Shown here in pieces: positions 34,170-43,944 of a stretch of DNA of 64,000 bases. Under the pieces are notes generated by a model that was given only the letters and a program-made list of their open reading frames with translations, made no database searches and was not told the DNA's origin. This stretch comes from Sphingomonas kyeonggiensis. GTDB lineage: Bacteria; Pseudomonadota; Alphaproteobacteria; Sphingomonadales; Sphingomonadaceae. The translations under genes and the position numbers were made by a program. Location of the stretch: positions 496,001 through 560,000 of the forward strand of contig NZ_JACIEH010000001.1 in NCBI RefSeq assembly GCF_014196745.1, given 5' to 3'. Within the stretch, counting starts at the first letter, position 1; each line of letters begins with the position of its first letter.

Positions 34170-34198
34170 TTGACGCATGGCCCTGACACCGGTAGCAT
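34170..34198 (+). promoter_or_regulatory. Promoter and LacI-type operator upstream of the hydratase/uxaC operon
   Basis: TTGACG (34170-34175), a 17-base spacer and TAGCAT (34193-34198) form a plausible sigma70-like promoter. The operator TGACACCGGTAGCA (34184-34197) overlaps the -10, so repressor binding would block initiation. This is inference from sequence. Confidence 0.55.
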
Positions 34199-34448
34199 CG
34201 TAGCGACATTCCGCGGACCCGCGCAAAGCCGGGACGCGGCCACTCGGAGAGGAGATCGCGCGCAAGTTACTCGACATGGTCCGGCACCGGTTCCGGCCTG
34301 TCTTCTCCACAAATTCGCGGATCGCGGGAGGCGAGCGGTCCACGGATCAAGGCGAAGCGGGTGGAACGGCGATGTCGGGCGACGGCTGCGTTTGCGTGGT
34401 CGAGACATGGCGGGCGACTCTCACGCGACCGGAGCAGGGGATTTACCG

Positions 34449-35252
34449 TTGATTGAAGGACGTGAACCGGCCGAGGCCATCGCCCAAGCATTTGTCGCGG
34501 CCCGACAGGCAGGAAATGCACCGATCGACTATCCGGGCGAGCTGCCCGGTACGCTCGACGAGGCTTACGGCATCCAGGAGCGCGCGATCGCGCTGTTCGG
34601 CGACGAGGTTGCCGGCTGGAAGGTGGGCAAGATTCCCGCGCCGCTGGACGACACCTATGGCTCGAACCGCCTGGCCGGCCCGATCTTCGCCGATTCGGTG
34701 GTGACCGCCGACGAAGGCGACGTGCCCGTGATGCCGGTGTTCGAGCGCGGTTTCGCAGCGGGCGAGGCGGAATATCTGCTGCGCCTGGGCACGCTGCCCG
34801 AGAATTTCGACCGCGCCTGGACCAACGCGGAAGTCGCCGAATATGTCGACGCCGTCCATGTCGGCATCGAGGTGGCGAGCTCGCCCTTCCCAGGGATCAA
34901 CGAGCATGGTCCGGCCGTGACCGTCTCCGATTTCGGCAACAATAACGGCCTGGTGATCGGTGCGGAGATCCCGCGCGGCACCGACTTCCTGGAATGGCCG
35001 GTTGCGCTGACGATCGACGGCGAAGTGGCCGGCGAGGCGACGGCGAGCACCATGCTCGATGGTCCGTTCGGCGCCGTCCGCTTCCTGTTCGAACTCGCCG
35101 CCAACCGGCAGCTTCCGCTCGCGAAGGGCCAGTGGATCTCCACCGGCGCAGTCACCGGTGTCCATCCCGTTCGCGTCGGCGAGCTGGTGGAGGCACGGTT
35201 CGCGAATGACTACAGCGTGAAGTGCCGTATCGTCGGCATTCACGACGCCTGA
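34449..35252 (+). CDS. FAH-family 2-keto-4-pentenoate hydratase-like protein
   Basis: 267 aa from TTG 34449, preceded by GGAGCAGGGG; an in-frame ATG at 34407 is the alternative. The fumarylacetoacetate hydrolase fold is seen in GWKVGKIPAPLDDTYGSNRLAGP, GFAAGEAEYLLRLG (acidic metal ligands), VHVGIEVASSPFPGIN, VSDFGNNNGLVIG and a closing STGAVTGVHPVRVGE. The family hydrates or hydrolyses 2-keto acids. As first gene of the uronate operon it may act on a 2-keto-3-deoxy intermediate, but that role is inferred. Confidence 0.85.
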   Translation: MIEGREPAEAIAQAFVAARQAGNAPIDYPGELPGTLDEAYGIQERAIALFGDEVAGWKVGKIPAPLDDTYGSNRLAGPIFADSVVTADEGDVPVMPVFERGFAAGEAEYLLRLGTLPENFDRAWTNAEVAEYVDAVHVGIEVASSPFPGINEHGPAVTVSDFGNNNGLVIGAEIPRGTDFLEWPVALTIDGEVAGEATASTMLDGPFGAVRFLFELAANRQLPLAKGQWISTGAVTGVHPVRVGELVEARFANDYSVKCRIVGIHDA

Positions 35253-35290
35253 TTCGGTGGTCGCGGAAGAAAAATAAAAGGGAGAGAATG

Positions 35291-36601
35291 ATGGCGAGTA
35301 AGGGAGAGGCGGCAGTCTCCGGCGCGGTTTCGCGCGTCGGTCGCTACCGCTGGGTGATCGTGGGGCTGCTCTTCGCTGCCACCGCGATCAACTATGTCGA
35401 CCGGCAGATGATTGCGGTGCTCAAGCCCGATCTCTCCAAGGAACTCGGCTGGTCCGAGACCGACTACGCCAACATAGTCTTCTATTTCCAGGCAGCCTAT
35501 GCGATCGGCTATCTCGCCTTCGGCAAGATCGTCGACGCGATCGGCGCGCGCTTCGGCTACGCCATCGCGGTCGTGATCTGGACGATCGCGCACGTCGCGC
35601 ATGGCGGCGTGCACAGCGTCATGCAGTTCACCCTGGCTCGCTTCGGCCTGGGCATCGGTGAATCGGGCAACTTCCCGGCGGGCGTGAAGACCGTCGCGGA
35701 CTGGTTCCCGGCCAAGGAGCGTGCCTTCGCGGTCGGCCTGTTCAACGCCGGCTCGAACGTCGGCGCGATCCTCACCCCGCTGCTGATCTGGGCGATGGTG
35801 CCGGCCTTTGGCTGGCGTATGACCTTCGTGATCACCGGCGTGTTCGGCATTGTCTGGCTGATCGCCTGGCTCGCCATCTTCCGCGACAAGCCGGCCGATC
35901 ACCCCAAGGTAGGCGCGACCGAACTCGCCTATATCACCCAGGACCCAGCCGATCCCGAGGTGAAGGTGAAGAACCTCTGGGGCAAGCTGCTCCGTACCAG
36001 GGAAACCTGGGCGTTCGCGCTCGGCAAGTTCTTCATCGACCCGATCTGGTGGTTCTACCTGTTCTGGCTGCCGAGCTGGCTGGGCAAGGAATATGGCCTG
36101 AACCTGACGAGCTGGGACACGCCGACCGCGGCGATCGCGCTGGGCGCCATCTACCTGATCTCCGACGTAGGCTCGATCGCGGGCGGCTGGCTCTCGGGCA
36201 AGCTGATGAGCACGGGCATGAGCGTGAACAAGGCGCGCAAGCTGACCATGCTGATCTCGGCCTGCTTCGTGCTGCCGGTGGTGTTCACCACCTTCTACGG
36301 CAACCTCTGGATCAGCGTGTTCGTGGTCGGTGTGGCCGCGGCTGCACACCAGAGCTTCTCGGCGACGCTCTACACCATCCCGTCGGACACCGTGCCGCGC
36401 TTCGCGGTAGGCTCGGTGATCGGGATCGGCGGCACCGTCGGTGCGGTTGGCGGCATGGTCTTCTCGAAGTACGCGGGGTATGTGCTCGACGTGATCGGCA
36501 GCTATGCGCCGCTCTTCATCGTCGCGGGTGCGGCGTACTTCCTGGCGCTGCTTTCGATCCACCTGCTTTCGCCGCGCCTCGAGCGCGCGGACGTCGCGTA
36601 A
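35291..36601 (+). CDS. MFS hexuronate transporter (ExuT-like, ACS family)
   Basis: 436 aa from ATG 35291, with GGGAGAG upstream; ATG 35288 is 3 bases earlier. About 12 transmembrane segments. NYVDRQMIAVLKPDLSKELGWSE and FGLGIGESGNFPAGVKTVADWFPAKERAFAVGLFNAGSNVGAI are the ACS/ExuT signatures. It brings glucuronate/galacturonate-type sugars into the cytoplasm. It is followed after 16 bases by uxaC, which fits a hexuronate substrate. Confidence 0.88.
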   Translation: MASKGEAAVSGAVSRVGRYRWVIVGLLFAATAINYVDRQMIAVLKPDLSKELGWSETDYANIVFYFQAAYAIGYLAFGKIVDAIGARFGYAIAVVIWTIAHVAHGGVHSVMQFTLARFGLGIGESGNFPAGVKTVADWFPAKERAFAVGLFNAGSNVGAILTPLLIWAMVPAFGWRMTFVITGVFGIVWLIAWLAIFRDKPADHPKVGATELAYITQDPADPEVKVKNLWGKLLRTRETWAFALGKFFIDPIWWFYLFWLPSWLGKEYGLNLTSWDTPTAAIALGAIYLISDVGSIAGGWLSGKLMSTGMSVNKARKLTMLISACFVLPVVFTTFYGNLWISVFVVGVAAAAHQSFSATLYTIPSDTVPRFAVGSVIGIGGTVGAVGGMVFSKYAGYVLDVIGSYAPLFIVAGAAYFLALLSIHLLSPRLERADVA

Positions 36602-36617
36602 AAGAGAGGATTGAGAG

Positions 36618-38066
36618 ATGCCCCGGCCCCTGAAGCTTGACCCTGACCGGCTGTTCCCGGCGGAGGAGAACACGCGGCGTATCGCGCGTGCGCTCTATGC
36701 CGAGGTGGCCGGGCTTCCGATCATCAGCCCGCATGGGCACACCGATCCGACCTGGTTCTCGACCAATGCCAACTGGTCGAACGCCACCGAGCTGCTGCTC
36801 TCGCCGGATCACTATATCTACCGCATGCTCTATTCGCAGGGCGTGGCACTCGACGATCTGTGCGTGCCGAGCAAGGCGGGCATGCCCGGGACTGATCCGC
36901 GCGAGGCGTGGCGGACCTTTGCCGAGCACACCTACCTCTTCCGCGGCACCCCTTCGGCGATGTGGCTGAGCCATGTGTTCGGCGAGGTGTTCGGCTTCGA
37001 CGTGGCGCTCGATGCCTCCACCGCCGATCATTATTACGACACGATCAACGAGAAGCTGGCGACCGACGCGTTCAAGCCGCGGGCGCTGTTCGACCGCTTC
37101 AACATCGGCTTCCTCGCCACCACCGAGGGGCCGCAGGACGACCTGTCGCCGCACCATGCGATCCACAATAGCGGCTGGGAAGGCCGGGTGGTCACCACCT
37201 ATCGCCCCGATGCGGTGATCGACGTCGAGCACGAGCAGTTCGCCGGCGCGATGAAGATCTTCGCCGAGAAGACCGGCGAGGACGTGTACAGCTGGGACGG
37301 CTATCTCGCCGCCCACCGCAAGCGTCGCGCCGATTTCCGCGCCGCCGGCGCCACCGCGACCGACCATGGCCACCCGACGGCCGCCACGGCGAACCTTTCC
37401 AAGGACGAGGCCGAGCGGCTGTTCCGCACGATCCTCTCCGATCGCTGGACCCCGCAGGATGCCGAGCTGTTCCGCGCCCAGATGCTGACCGAGATGGCGG
37501 CGATGAGCGTCGAGGACGGGATGGTGATGCAGATCCACCCGGGCTCGTTCCGCAATCACAATGGCGGGCTGTTCGAGAGCCATGGCCGCGACAAGGGCGC
37601 GGACATCCCGATGCGCACCGATTATGTGCACGCGCTCAAGCCGCTGCTCGACCGGTTCGGCACCTCGACCGATCTCTCGATCATTCTCTTCACGCTCGAC
37701 GAGACCGTCTACGCCCGCGAGCTGGCGCCGCTGGCCGGCCATTATCCGTGCCTGAAGCTCGGCCCGAGCTGGTGGTTTCATGACTCGCCCGAGGGCATGC
37801 GCCGCTTCCGCGAGCAGGTGACCGAGACCGCCGGCTTCTACAACACCGTCGGCTTCAACGACGATACGCGCGCCTTCCTCTCGATCCCGGCGCGCCACGA
37901 CGTCGCGCGGCGGATCGATTGCGGCTTCCTCGCGCGGCTGGTCGCCGAGGGGCGGCTGCTCGACTGGGAAGCGGCGGAGCTGGCGTACGAACTCACCAAC
38001 GGGCTGGTGCGTGAAGCGTACAAGCTCGACCAACAAGCGCCGGCGCCCGTCGCCGCCGCAGCCTGA
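36618..38066 (+). CDS. uxaC: Glucuronate isomerase
   Basis: 482 aa. It converts D-glucuronate to D-fructuronate and D-galacturonate to D-tagaturonate. The amidohydrolase-like barrel shows [15 protein letters not shown] (metal-binding HxH, about residue 38), [41 protein letters not shown] and [57 protein letters not shown] lies upstream. No uxaB, uxuA or uxuB is in the window, so the next steps must be elsewhere or be provided by KduI/KduD. Confidence 0.95.
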   Translation: MPRPLKLDPDRLFPAEENTRRIARALYAEVAGLPIISPHGHTDPTWFSTNANWSNATELLLSPDHYIYRMLYSQGVALDDLCVPSKAGMPGTDPREAWRTFAEHTYLFRGTPSAMWLSHVFGEVFGFDVALDASTADHYYDTINEKLATDAFKPRALFDRFNIGFLATTEGPQDDLSPHHAIHNSGWEGRVVTTYRPDAVIDVEHEQFAGAMKIFAEKTGEDVYSWDGYLAAHRKRRADFRAAGATATDHGHPTAATANLSKDEAERLFRTILSDRWTPQDAELFRAQMLTEMAAMSVEDGMVMQIHPGSFRNHNGGLFESHGRDKGADIPMRTDYVHALKPLLDRFGTSTDLSIILFTLDETVYARELAPLAGHYPCLKLGPSWWFHDSPEGMRRFREQVTETAGFYNTVGFNDDTRAFLSIPARHDVARRIDCGFLARLVAEGRLLDWEAAELAYELTNGLVREAYKLDQQAPAPVAAAA

Positions 38067-38086
38067 TCCAACCAACGGAGTCATCC

Positions 38087-38929
38087 ATGTTCGACCGTAC
38101 CTATTATGCCACGCACCCCGACATGATGGAGTGCGTCTCGAACGAGGAGCTGCGTGACCGCTACCTGATCACGGACCTGTTCCGCGACGGCGAGGTCGTG
38201 CTGAACTACACCCATGCCGATCGCATGGTGATCGGCGGCGTCGCGGTGGCCAGCGGCTCGGTGAAGCTGCCCGACCAGACCGAGCCGGCCTCGGCCGCGG
38301 GTCATCCGTTCCTCGAGCGCCGCGAGCTGGCGGTGGTCAACATCAGCGGTGCCGAAGGCACCGTGACCGTGGATGGCGAGAGCTTCACGCTGGGCAACAA
38401 GGACTGCCTGTACGTGACGATGGGCGCCAAGGACGTGCAGTTCTCGGGCGACGGCGCGCGCTTCTATCTGGTCTCGTGCCCGGCGCATAAGGGCTTCCAG
38501 ACCCGCAAGCTCGGCATCGCCGACGCCAACCGCCTCGATCGCGGCACGCTGGAGGAATCGAACGAGCGCTCGATCTACCAGCTCGTCATCCCCGGGGTGT
38601 GCGACAGCGCGCAGCTGGTGATGGGCCTGACCGTGCTCAAGCCGGGTTCGGTGTGGAACACCATGCCCCCGCACATCCATGAGCGTCGCAGCGAGATCTA
38701 TCTCTACTTCGAGCTCGACGATCTCGCGAAGGACCGCGTGTTCCACTACATGGGCCAGGAGGATGCGCTGCGGCACATCGTGGTCCAGAACGAGGAAGCG
38801 GTGATCAGCCCGCCCTGGTCGGTTCATATGGGTTCGGGGACCAAGGCCTATGCCTTCATCTGGGCGATGGCGGGCGAGAACCAGGACTATACCGACATGA
38901 ACGTGCTGGACATCTGCCAGCTGGTTTGA
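38087..38929 (+). CDS. kduI: 5-dehydro-4-deoxy-D-glucuronate isomerase
   Basis: 280 aa, the normal KduI length. It converts 5-keto-4-deoxyuronate from unsaturated pectin or alginate-like sugars to 2,5-diketo-3-deoxygluconate. The double cupin contains the zinc site [18 protein letters not shown] with HxH and Glu, a late His in [22 protein letters not shown], and an N-terminal [22 protein letters not shown] signature. The ATG follows CAACGGAGTCATCC. Confidence 0.96.
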   Translation: MFDRTYYATHPDMMECVSNEELRDRYLITDLFRDGEVVLNYTHADRMVIGGVAVASGSVKLPDQTEPASAAGHPFLERRELAVVNISGAEGTVTVDGESFTLGNKDCLYVTMGAKDVQFSGDGARFYLVSCPAHKGFQTRKLGIADANRLDRGTLEESNERSIYQLVIPGVCDSAQLVMGLTVLKPGSVWNTMPPHIHERRSEIYLYFELDDLAKDRVFHYMGQEDALRHIVVQNEEAVISPPWSVHMGSGTKAYAFIWAMAGENQDYTDMNVLDICQLV

Positions 38930-38932
38930 TCG

Positions 38933-39019
38933 TCACCCCCGCGAAAGCGGGGGCCCATCTCCTACGCGATGATCTTGGTGCGACGGCGGGAGGTGGGTTC
39001 CCGCTTTCGCGGGAATGAC
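38933..39019. repeat. REP-like inverted repeat between kduI and kduD
   Basis: Facing hairpins CCCCCGCGAAAGCGGGGGCCC and, at the other end, CCCGCTTTCGCGGG, each preceded or followed by GTCA/TGAC, lie inside the operon. The elements are of the same loose type as those at 2558 and 47399. They could set mRNA stability between kduI and kduD. Confidence 0.75.
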
Positions 39020-39027
39020 GAGGTAAA

Positions 39028-39783
39028 ATGACCAATCCTTTCGACCTCACTGGCCGCGTCGCGGTTGTCACCGGCGCCAATACCGGCATCGGCCAAGGCA
39101 TCGCGCTGGCGCTCGCAGCGGCGGGCGCGGACGTTGCCGCCGTGGGCCGCACGCCGGCGCAGGAGACGGTGGAGAAGGTCCGTGCGCTGGGCCGCCGCGC
39201 CGAGATCATCTCGGCCGATCTCTCGACCATCGAGCCTGTGGGCAGGGTTGTGGATGAAGCTGTGGATAAGTTGGGCGGGCTGAACATCCTGGTCAACAAT
39301 GCCGGCATCATCCGCCGCAACGACAGCCTCGATTTCACCGAGGAGGATTGGGATGCGGTGGTCGACACCAACCTCAAGTCGGTGTTCTTCCTGTGCCAGG
39401 CCGCGGGCAAGCACATGGTGGCCAATGGCGGCGGCAAGATCATCAACATCGCCTCGATGCTGACCTTCCAGGGCGGCATCCGCGTGCCGAGCTACACCGC
39501 GTCCAAGTCGGGCATTGGCGGGCTCACCAAGCTGCTCGCCAATGAGTGGGCGGCCAAGGGCATCAATGTGAACGCGATCGCCCCGGGCTATATCGCCACC
39601 AACAACACCGCGGCGCTGCAGGCCGACGAGACGCGCAACCGCCAGATCATGGAGCGCATCCCCGCCGGTCGCTGGGGTTCGCCCGAAGACATGGGCGGCG
39701 CGGCGGTGTTCCTCGCTTCCTCGGCGGCGGACTATGTCCAGGGCCATATCCTGGCGGTCGATGGCGGGTGGCTGGCGCGATGA
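39028..39783 (+). CDS. kduD: 2-deoxy-D-gluconate 3-dehydrogenase / 2,5-diketo-3-deoxygluconate reductase
   Basis: 251 aa short-chain dehydrogenase: NAD-binding TGANTGIGQG (about residues 15-24), VNNAG and the catalytic Ser and YTASKSG (Tyr/Lys about 158-162). NPFDLTGRVAVVTGAN and IPAGRWGSPEDMGGAAVFLASSAADYVQGHILAVDGGWLAR are KduD signatures. It reduces the KduI product to 2-keto-3-deoxygluconate with NADH. Its stop overlaps kdgK (ATGA). Confidence 0.93.
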   Translation: MTNPFDLTGRVAVVTGANTGIGQGIALALAAAGADVAAVGRTPAQETVEKVRALGRRAEIISADLSTIEPVGRVVDEAVDKLGGLNILVNNAGIIRRNDSLDFTEEDWDAVVDTNLKSVFFLCQAAGKHMVANGGGKIINIASMLTFQGGIRVPSYTASKSGIGGLTKLLANEWAAKGINVNAIAPGYIATNNTAALQADETRNRQIMERIPAGRWGSPEDMGGAAVFLASSAADYVQGHILAVDGGWLAR

Positions 39784-40787
39784 GCATCGCCTTTTTCGGT
39801 GAGCTGATGCTGCGGCTCTCGCCTCCGGGGCGCGAACTGCTGCTCCAGACGCCGAAGCTCGAAGTGAATGTCGGCGGGGCCGAGGCGAATGTCGCTACCG
39901 GTCTCGCCTGCCTTGGCCATTCGGTGCGGATGATCTCCTCGGTGGCGGACAATCCGCTGGGTGGTGCCGTGATCGGCGAGTTGCGCCGGCGCGGGGTCGA
40001 TACCTCGACGATCGCTTCCGAGCCCGGCCGGCTGGGCCTGTACTTCCTGACGCCTGGCGCCGGGCTGCGCGCGTCCGAGGTCGTCTATGACCGTGCCTAC
40101 TCCGTGTTCGCCCAGCGGCCGGCGGAAAGCTGGGACTGGGACAAGCTGCTCGAAGGCGCCACGCGGCTGCACCTGTCGGGGATCACCCCGGCGCTCGGCC
40201 ACAACACCGCCAGCGCTGCCATCGCTGCGGCCGAGGCGGCGAGCGCGAAGGGCATCCCGGTCTCGTTCGACGGCAATTACCGCGCGAAGCTGTGGGAGAG
40301 CTGGGACAGCGATCCCAGGGCGGTGCTGACGCAGCTGATCGGCCATGCCGACCTGTTGTTCGGCAACCACCGCGACATCTCGCTGCTGCTCGGGCGCGCA
40401 TTCTCGGGCGACGGGCCCGATCGGCGGCGCGAGGCGGCGGAGGCGGCGTTCGCGGCCTTCCCGAAGCTGCAGACGATCGCCAACACCGCGCGCCATGTCG
40501 ACGATGCCGACAGCCACCGCGTCTCGGCGCGGGTCGATACGCGTGCCGGCGGCTACCAGACCGACGAGATCCTGATTGCCGGCATCGTCGATCGCATCGG
40601 CGCGGGCGATGCCTTTGCGGCCGGCGTGCTGCACGGGCTGATCGAGAGCGGCGGCGATGCCAGGGTCGCGGCGCATGCCGGCCTGGCGCTCACGGCGCTC
40701 AAGCATTCGCTGCCGGGCGATGCGAGCCTGTTCACGCGTGCCGATCTGGCTGCGTTCGGCGAAGGCGGGCTCGACGTCCGCCGTTGA
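39780..40787 (+). CDS. kdgK: 2-keto-3-deoxygluconate kinase
   Basis: 335 aa PfkB/ribokinase-like protein. It has the N-terminal GGAEANVATGLACLG substrate loop and the C-terminal DRIGAGDAFAAGVLHG with the catalytic Asp (about residue 276). It phosphorylates KDG to KDPG, the Entner-Doudoroff intermediate; the aldolase is not in the window. The ATG overlaps the kduD stop, so the proteins are made together. Confidence 0.92.
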   Translation: MSIAFFGELMLRLSPPGRELLLQTPKLEVNVGGAEANVATGLACLGHSVRMISSVADNPLGGAVIGELRRRGVDTSTIASEPGRLGLYFLTPGAGLRASEVVYDRAYSVFAQRPAESWDWDKLLEGATRLHLSGITPALGHNTASAAIAAAEAASAKGIPVSFDGNYRAKLWESWDSDPRAVLTQLIGHADLLFGNHRDISLLLGRAFSGDGPDRRREAAEAAFAAFPKLQTIANTARHVDDADSHRVSARVDTRAGGYQTDEILIAGIVDRIGAGDAFAAGVLHGLIESGGDARVAAHAGLALTALKHSLPGDASLFTRADLAAFGEGGLDVRR

Positions 40788-40832
40788 ACCTCGCCCGATC
40801 CGAGGCGGGGATATTTGGGTCGGGAGAGAGTG

Positions 40833-42392
40833 ATGCAGGTTTCGCGGCGTGGCGTGGTGGCGGGTGGCATGGCGCTGGCGGCGGCGCCGCTGATCGCGCG
40901 GGCGGCTTCGGGCGAAGCGGTGGTCGAGACACGGGCGGGGCGGTTCGAGGGCGACAGGCTCGACGGCGGCATGCTGCGCTTCCGTGGCATCCGCTACGGC
41001 AACGCGCCCCGTTTCCGCGCGCCGGTGCCGTTCGCGACGCCGGGAGTCAGCGTGCCGGCGCATGACTTCGGCGCGATCTGCCCCCAGGGGAAGGGCGGCC
41101 AGCCCGCTTCGGAGGACTGCCTGTTCCTCAACATCTGGACCCCCGGCGCCAATCCGGCCGCCAAGCGTCCGGTGATGCTCTACATCCATGGCGGCGCCTA
41201 TTCGAACGGCACCGTCACCGTGCCGCTCAACGACGGAACGACGCTCGCCGCGACCGAGGATGTGGTGGTGGTGACGGTCAACCACCGGCTCAACGCGCTG
41301 GGCTATCTCTATCTCGCCCGGTTCGACCCGCGCTTTGCGGACAGCGGCAATCTCGGCCAGCTCGACCTGATCCTCGCGCTGCAATGGGTGCGGGACAATA
41401 TCGCGGCGTTCGGCGGCGATCCCCGGCGTGTCTTCGTGTTCGGCCAGTCGGGCGGCGGCGCCAAGATCGCGACGCTGATGGGCATGCCGGCGGCCAAGGG
41501 CCTGTTCCACTCCGCCGCGACGATGAGCGGGCAGCAGGTCACCGCCTCGGGCCCGATCAACGCCACCAAGCGTGCCCAGGCCTATCTGGCAAAGCTGGGG
41601 GTGAAGGAGGAAAGCCTCCAGCCGCTGCTCGACATGCCGGTGGAGAAGCTGGTCGACGCGCTCGACGCGACCGATCCGATCCTGGGCGGCGGCGTCTATT
41701 TCGGGCCGGTGCTCGACATGAAGTGGCTCACTCGCCACCCGTTCTGGCCCGACGCGAATCCGCAGAGCCTGTCGATCCCGATGATCCTGGGCAACACCCA
41801 TGACGAGACACGCGCCTTCATCGATCCCGGTTCGGCCAAGGTGAAGGGGCTGACCTGGGACAATGTCGCCGCGCGCATGGCGCCCGAACTGCGCATGGAC
41901 CTGCTGCCCGAATGGGTGGTCGCCCGGTACCGAGAGCATTTCCCGTCGGACACGCCCGAGCAGCTCTTCTACCGCGCCACCACCGCCGGGCGGAGCTGGC
42001 CGGGCCAGTGGCTCGAGGCGGATGCGCGGGCCGCTGCGGGAGCGAAGGCCACCTGGGTCTATCAGGTCGATTTCCAGTCGCCGACCCAGCCCGGGCGTGG
42101 TGCGCCGCACACGATGGACATCGCGCTCGCCTTCGGGACGCTCGACGCGCCGGGCTCGTTCACCGGCACCGGGGCGGCGGCGCGGAAGCTTAGCGGGCAG
42201 GTGATGGGCGCCTTCGCGGCACTGGCCCGGACGGGACGGCCGGTGGCGAAGGGGCTGCCGGCCTGGGCGCCCTATACACTGCCCAACCGCGCGACGATGG
42301 TCTTCGACGTGCCCAGCCGGCTGGCCAATGACCCGCGCAAATGGGAGCGCGAGCTGTGGGGCAGGGTGCCGTACATCCAGCCTGGGAGCTGA
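40833..42392 (+). CDS. Secreted type B carboxylesterase
   Basis: 519 aa, with GGGAGAGAG before the ATG. MQVSRRGVVAGGMALAAAPL is a Tat-like signal (SRRG). The alpha/beta hydrolase has the oxyanion loop IHGGAYSNG, the nucleophile elbow FGQSGGGAK (Ser about 208) and a late His in PHTMDIALAFG, and the EDCLFLNIWTP signature of type B carboxylesterases. It probably removes ester groups (acetyl, methyl or feruloyl) from the polysaccharide used by the locus. It begins 46 bases after kdgK. Confidence 0.88.
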   Translation: MQVSRRGVVAGGMALAAAPLIARAASGEAVVETRAGRFEGDRLDGGMLRFRGIRYGNAPRFRAPVPFATPGVSVPAHDFGAICPQGKGGQPASEDCLFLNIWTPGANPAAKRPVMLYIHGGAYSNGTVTVPLNDGTTLAATEDVVVVTVNHRLNALGYLYLARFDPRFADSGNLGQLDLILALQWVRDNIAAFGGDPRRVFVFGQSGGGAKIATLMGMPAAKGLFHSAATMSGQQVTASGPINATKRAQAYLAKLGVKEESLQPLLDMPVEKLVDALDATDPILGGGVYFGPVLDMKWLTRHPFWPDANPQSLSIPMILGNTHDETRAFIDPGSAKVKGLTWDNVAARMAPELRMDLLPEWVVARYREHFPSDTPEQLFYRATTAGRSWPGQWLEADARAAAGAKATWVYQVDFQSPTQPGRGAPHTMDIALAFGTLDAPGSFTGTGAAARKLSGQVMGAFAALARTGRPVAKGLPAWAPYTLPNRATMVFDVPSRLANDPRKWERELWGRVPYIQPGS

Positions 42393-42461
42393 CGTCCTGA
42401 TCGTAATCCTCGCGGACTAATCGTCATCTCCGCCCTCGCGGGGATGACTGCTGGAAGTATC

Positions 42462-42475
42462 TGACACCGGTTACC
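42462..42475. promoter_or_regulatory. LacI-type operator upstream of lacI
   Basis: TGACACCGGTTACC, 59 bases before the LacI gene start. It belongs to the TGACACCGGT set (34108, 34184, 43699) and suggests that the regulator controls its own gene. Confidence 0.65.
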
Positions 42476-42533
42476 GAATTGCTGCGCACGCAAGCAGGTT
42501 TGTCTTTGTCTCGCGAGCCATTATGGTCGCGGG

Positions 42534-43568
42534 ATGGAGAGAACCGGAAAGCCCACGATCAACGACGTCGCGCGTATCGCGGGCGTCTCGAAAAAGACCG
42601 TCAGCCGGGTGATCAACCGCTCGCCGCTGCTCAATAGCGACACGCGCGCCAAGGTGGAGCAGGTGATCGCGGACCTGGGTTATGTCCCCAATGTCCAGGC
42701 GCGCGCGCTGGCTTTGCGGCGCAACTTCCTGATCGGCCTGATCCACGACAATCCCAATGCCCAGATGGTGATGAACGTGCAGGCCGGCATGCTCGAGGCG
42801 ATGCGCGACACCGAGTTCGAGCTGATCGTCCGCCCGATCGACCGCGGCAGCTCGACCATGCTCGAGGATGTCCGCAACTTCCTCGAGCGCCAGCGGCTCT
42901 ACGGCGTGATGTTCCTGCCGCCGGTCTCGGAGAACGAGATGGTGGCGGAACTCTGCCGCGAGCTGGGCATCCGCTATGTCCGCATGGGCTCGGCGACGCT
43001 GGACAGCTCCGAGCACATGGTCGCCTCGAACGACAGCGAAGTGGTGACCGAGGCGGTGAACCACCTGATCGCGCTCGGCCATCGCCGCATCGGCCTGATC
43101 GCGGGGCCGCATGGCTTCCGCTCGGCCCGTGAGCGCAGGAAGGGCTTCGAGAACGCGCTGGAAGAGGCGGGGATCAAGCTGCCGCGCAGCCTGATCGCCG
43201 ACGGCAACTACACGTTCGAGACCGGCCTGGCCGCCGCCGACCGGCTGCTCGACCTGTCGCCGCGCCCCACCGCGATCTTCGCTTCGAACGACGAGATGGC
43301 CGCCGCCACGCTCCACGCCGCGCGCCGGCGCGGGATGAGCGTGCCCGAGGACCTGTCGATCGTCGGCTTCGACGACACCGCCATCGCCTCGCACATCTGG
43401 CCGCCGCTCACCACGGTGCACTGGCCGATCATCTCGATGGCGCGATCGGCGGCGCTGAAGCTGCTCGCCGAGTTCTTCGGCGACGATGGCAGCGCCGTGG
43501 AGGAGCCGTCGCTCTTCCCCTCGACGCTGATCCACCGCGCCTCGGTCGCCCCGCCGCGCGAGGGGTAG
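42534..43568 (+). CDS. LacI family transcriptional regulator of the uronate locus
   Basis: 344 aa. The N-terminal HTH is PTINDVARIAGVSKKTVSRVINRSPLLNSDTRAKVEQVIADLGYVPNVQARAL, followed by a periplasmic-binding-like effector domain (FLIGLIHDNPNAQMVMNVQAG, IALGHRRIGLIAGP, PTAIFASNDEMAAATLHAARRRGMSVPEDLSIVGFDDT). It is expected to repress the uronate genes until a uronate or KDG-like inducer binds. The four shared operators surround it. Confidence 0.9.
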   Translation: MERTGKPTINDVARIAGVSKKTVSRVINRSPLLNSDTRAKVEQVIADLGYVPNVQARALALRRNFLIGLIHDNPNAQMVMNVQAGMLEAMRDTEFELIVRPIDRGSSTMLEDVRNFLERQRLYGVMFLPPVSENEMVAELCRELGIRYVRMGSATLDSSEHMVASNDSEVVTEAVNHLIALGHRRIGLIAGPHGFRSARERRKGFENALEEAGIKLPRSLIADGNYTFETGLAAADRLLDLSPRPTAIFASNDEMAAATLHAARRRGMSVPEDLSIVGFDDTAIASHIWPPLTTVHWPIISMARSAALKLLAEFFGDDGSAVEEPSLFPSTLIHRASVAPPREG

Positions 43569-43944
43569 CCTGCATTCCCCTCCCTTGCGGGGAGGGGAGG
43601 TGGAAGGGCGTGCCTAGGCTGGATTTGTGCGCTGCATAGCAGCATTTCCCCGATGTTGCTGAAATGCCGCAACGCCCGGAATGTGAAATTTTGTTCAATG
43701 ACACCGGTTGACATCGGCGACTGGTAGCGTGATCAATAGGGTGAACAAGCGTGGCTGATACGCTTGCGCCCAAGCGGACGAGAAGATTCGCAAAGGGGGC
43801 GTGGGAGGGGGCAAGTCGCGACATGGCTGTAACTTGCGGAGCGACGGAGGTCGTTTTCCGAGATGCTGCGTCGCACCCTGATTCCAGGCTTCTCCGGGCG
43901 CATCGACCAGTGCTTGTCGATGAAAAGTCCTTGGGGAGGATAAG
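43569..43944. other. Intergenic region with LacI operator before the second TonB receptor
   Basis: 376 bases without a credible gene. The first ~45 contain the CCCTCCCTTGCGGGGAGGGG hairpin. TGACACCGGTTGAC (43699-43712) overlaps a TTGACA at 43708-43713 that could be a -35, with GATCAAT as a weak -10 near 43731. The last ~200 bases are a long leader. A 65-codon frame at 43751 has no start signal. Confidence 0.6.
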
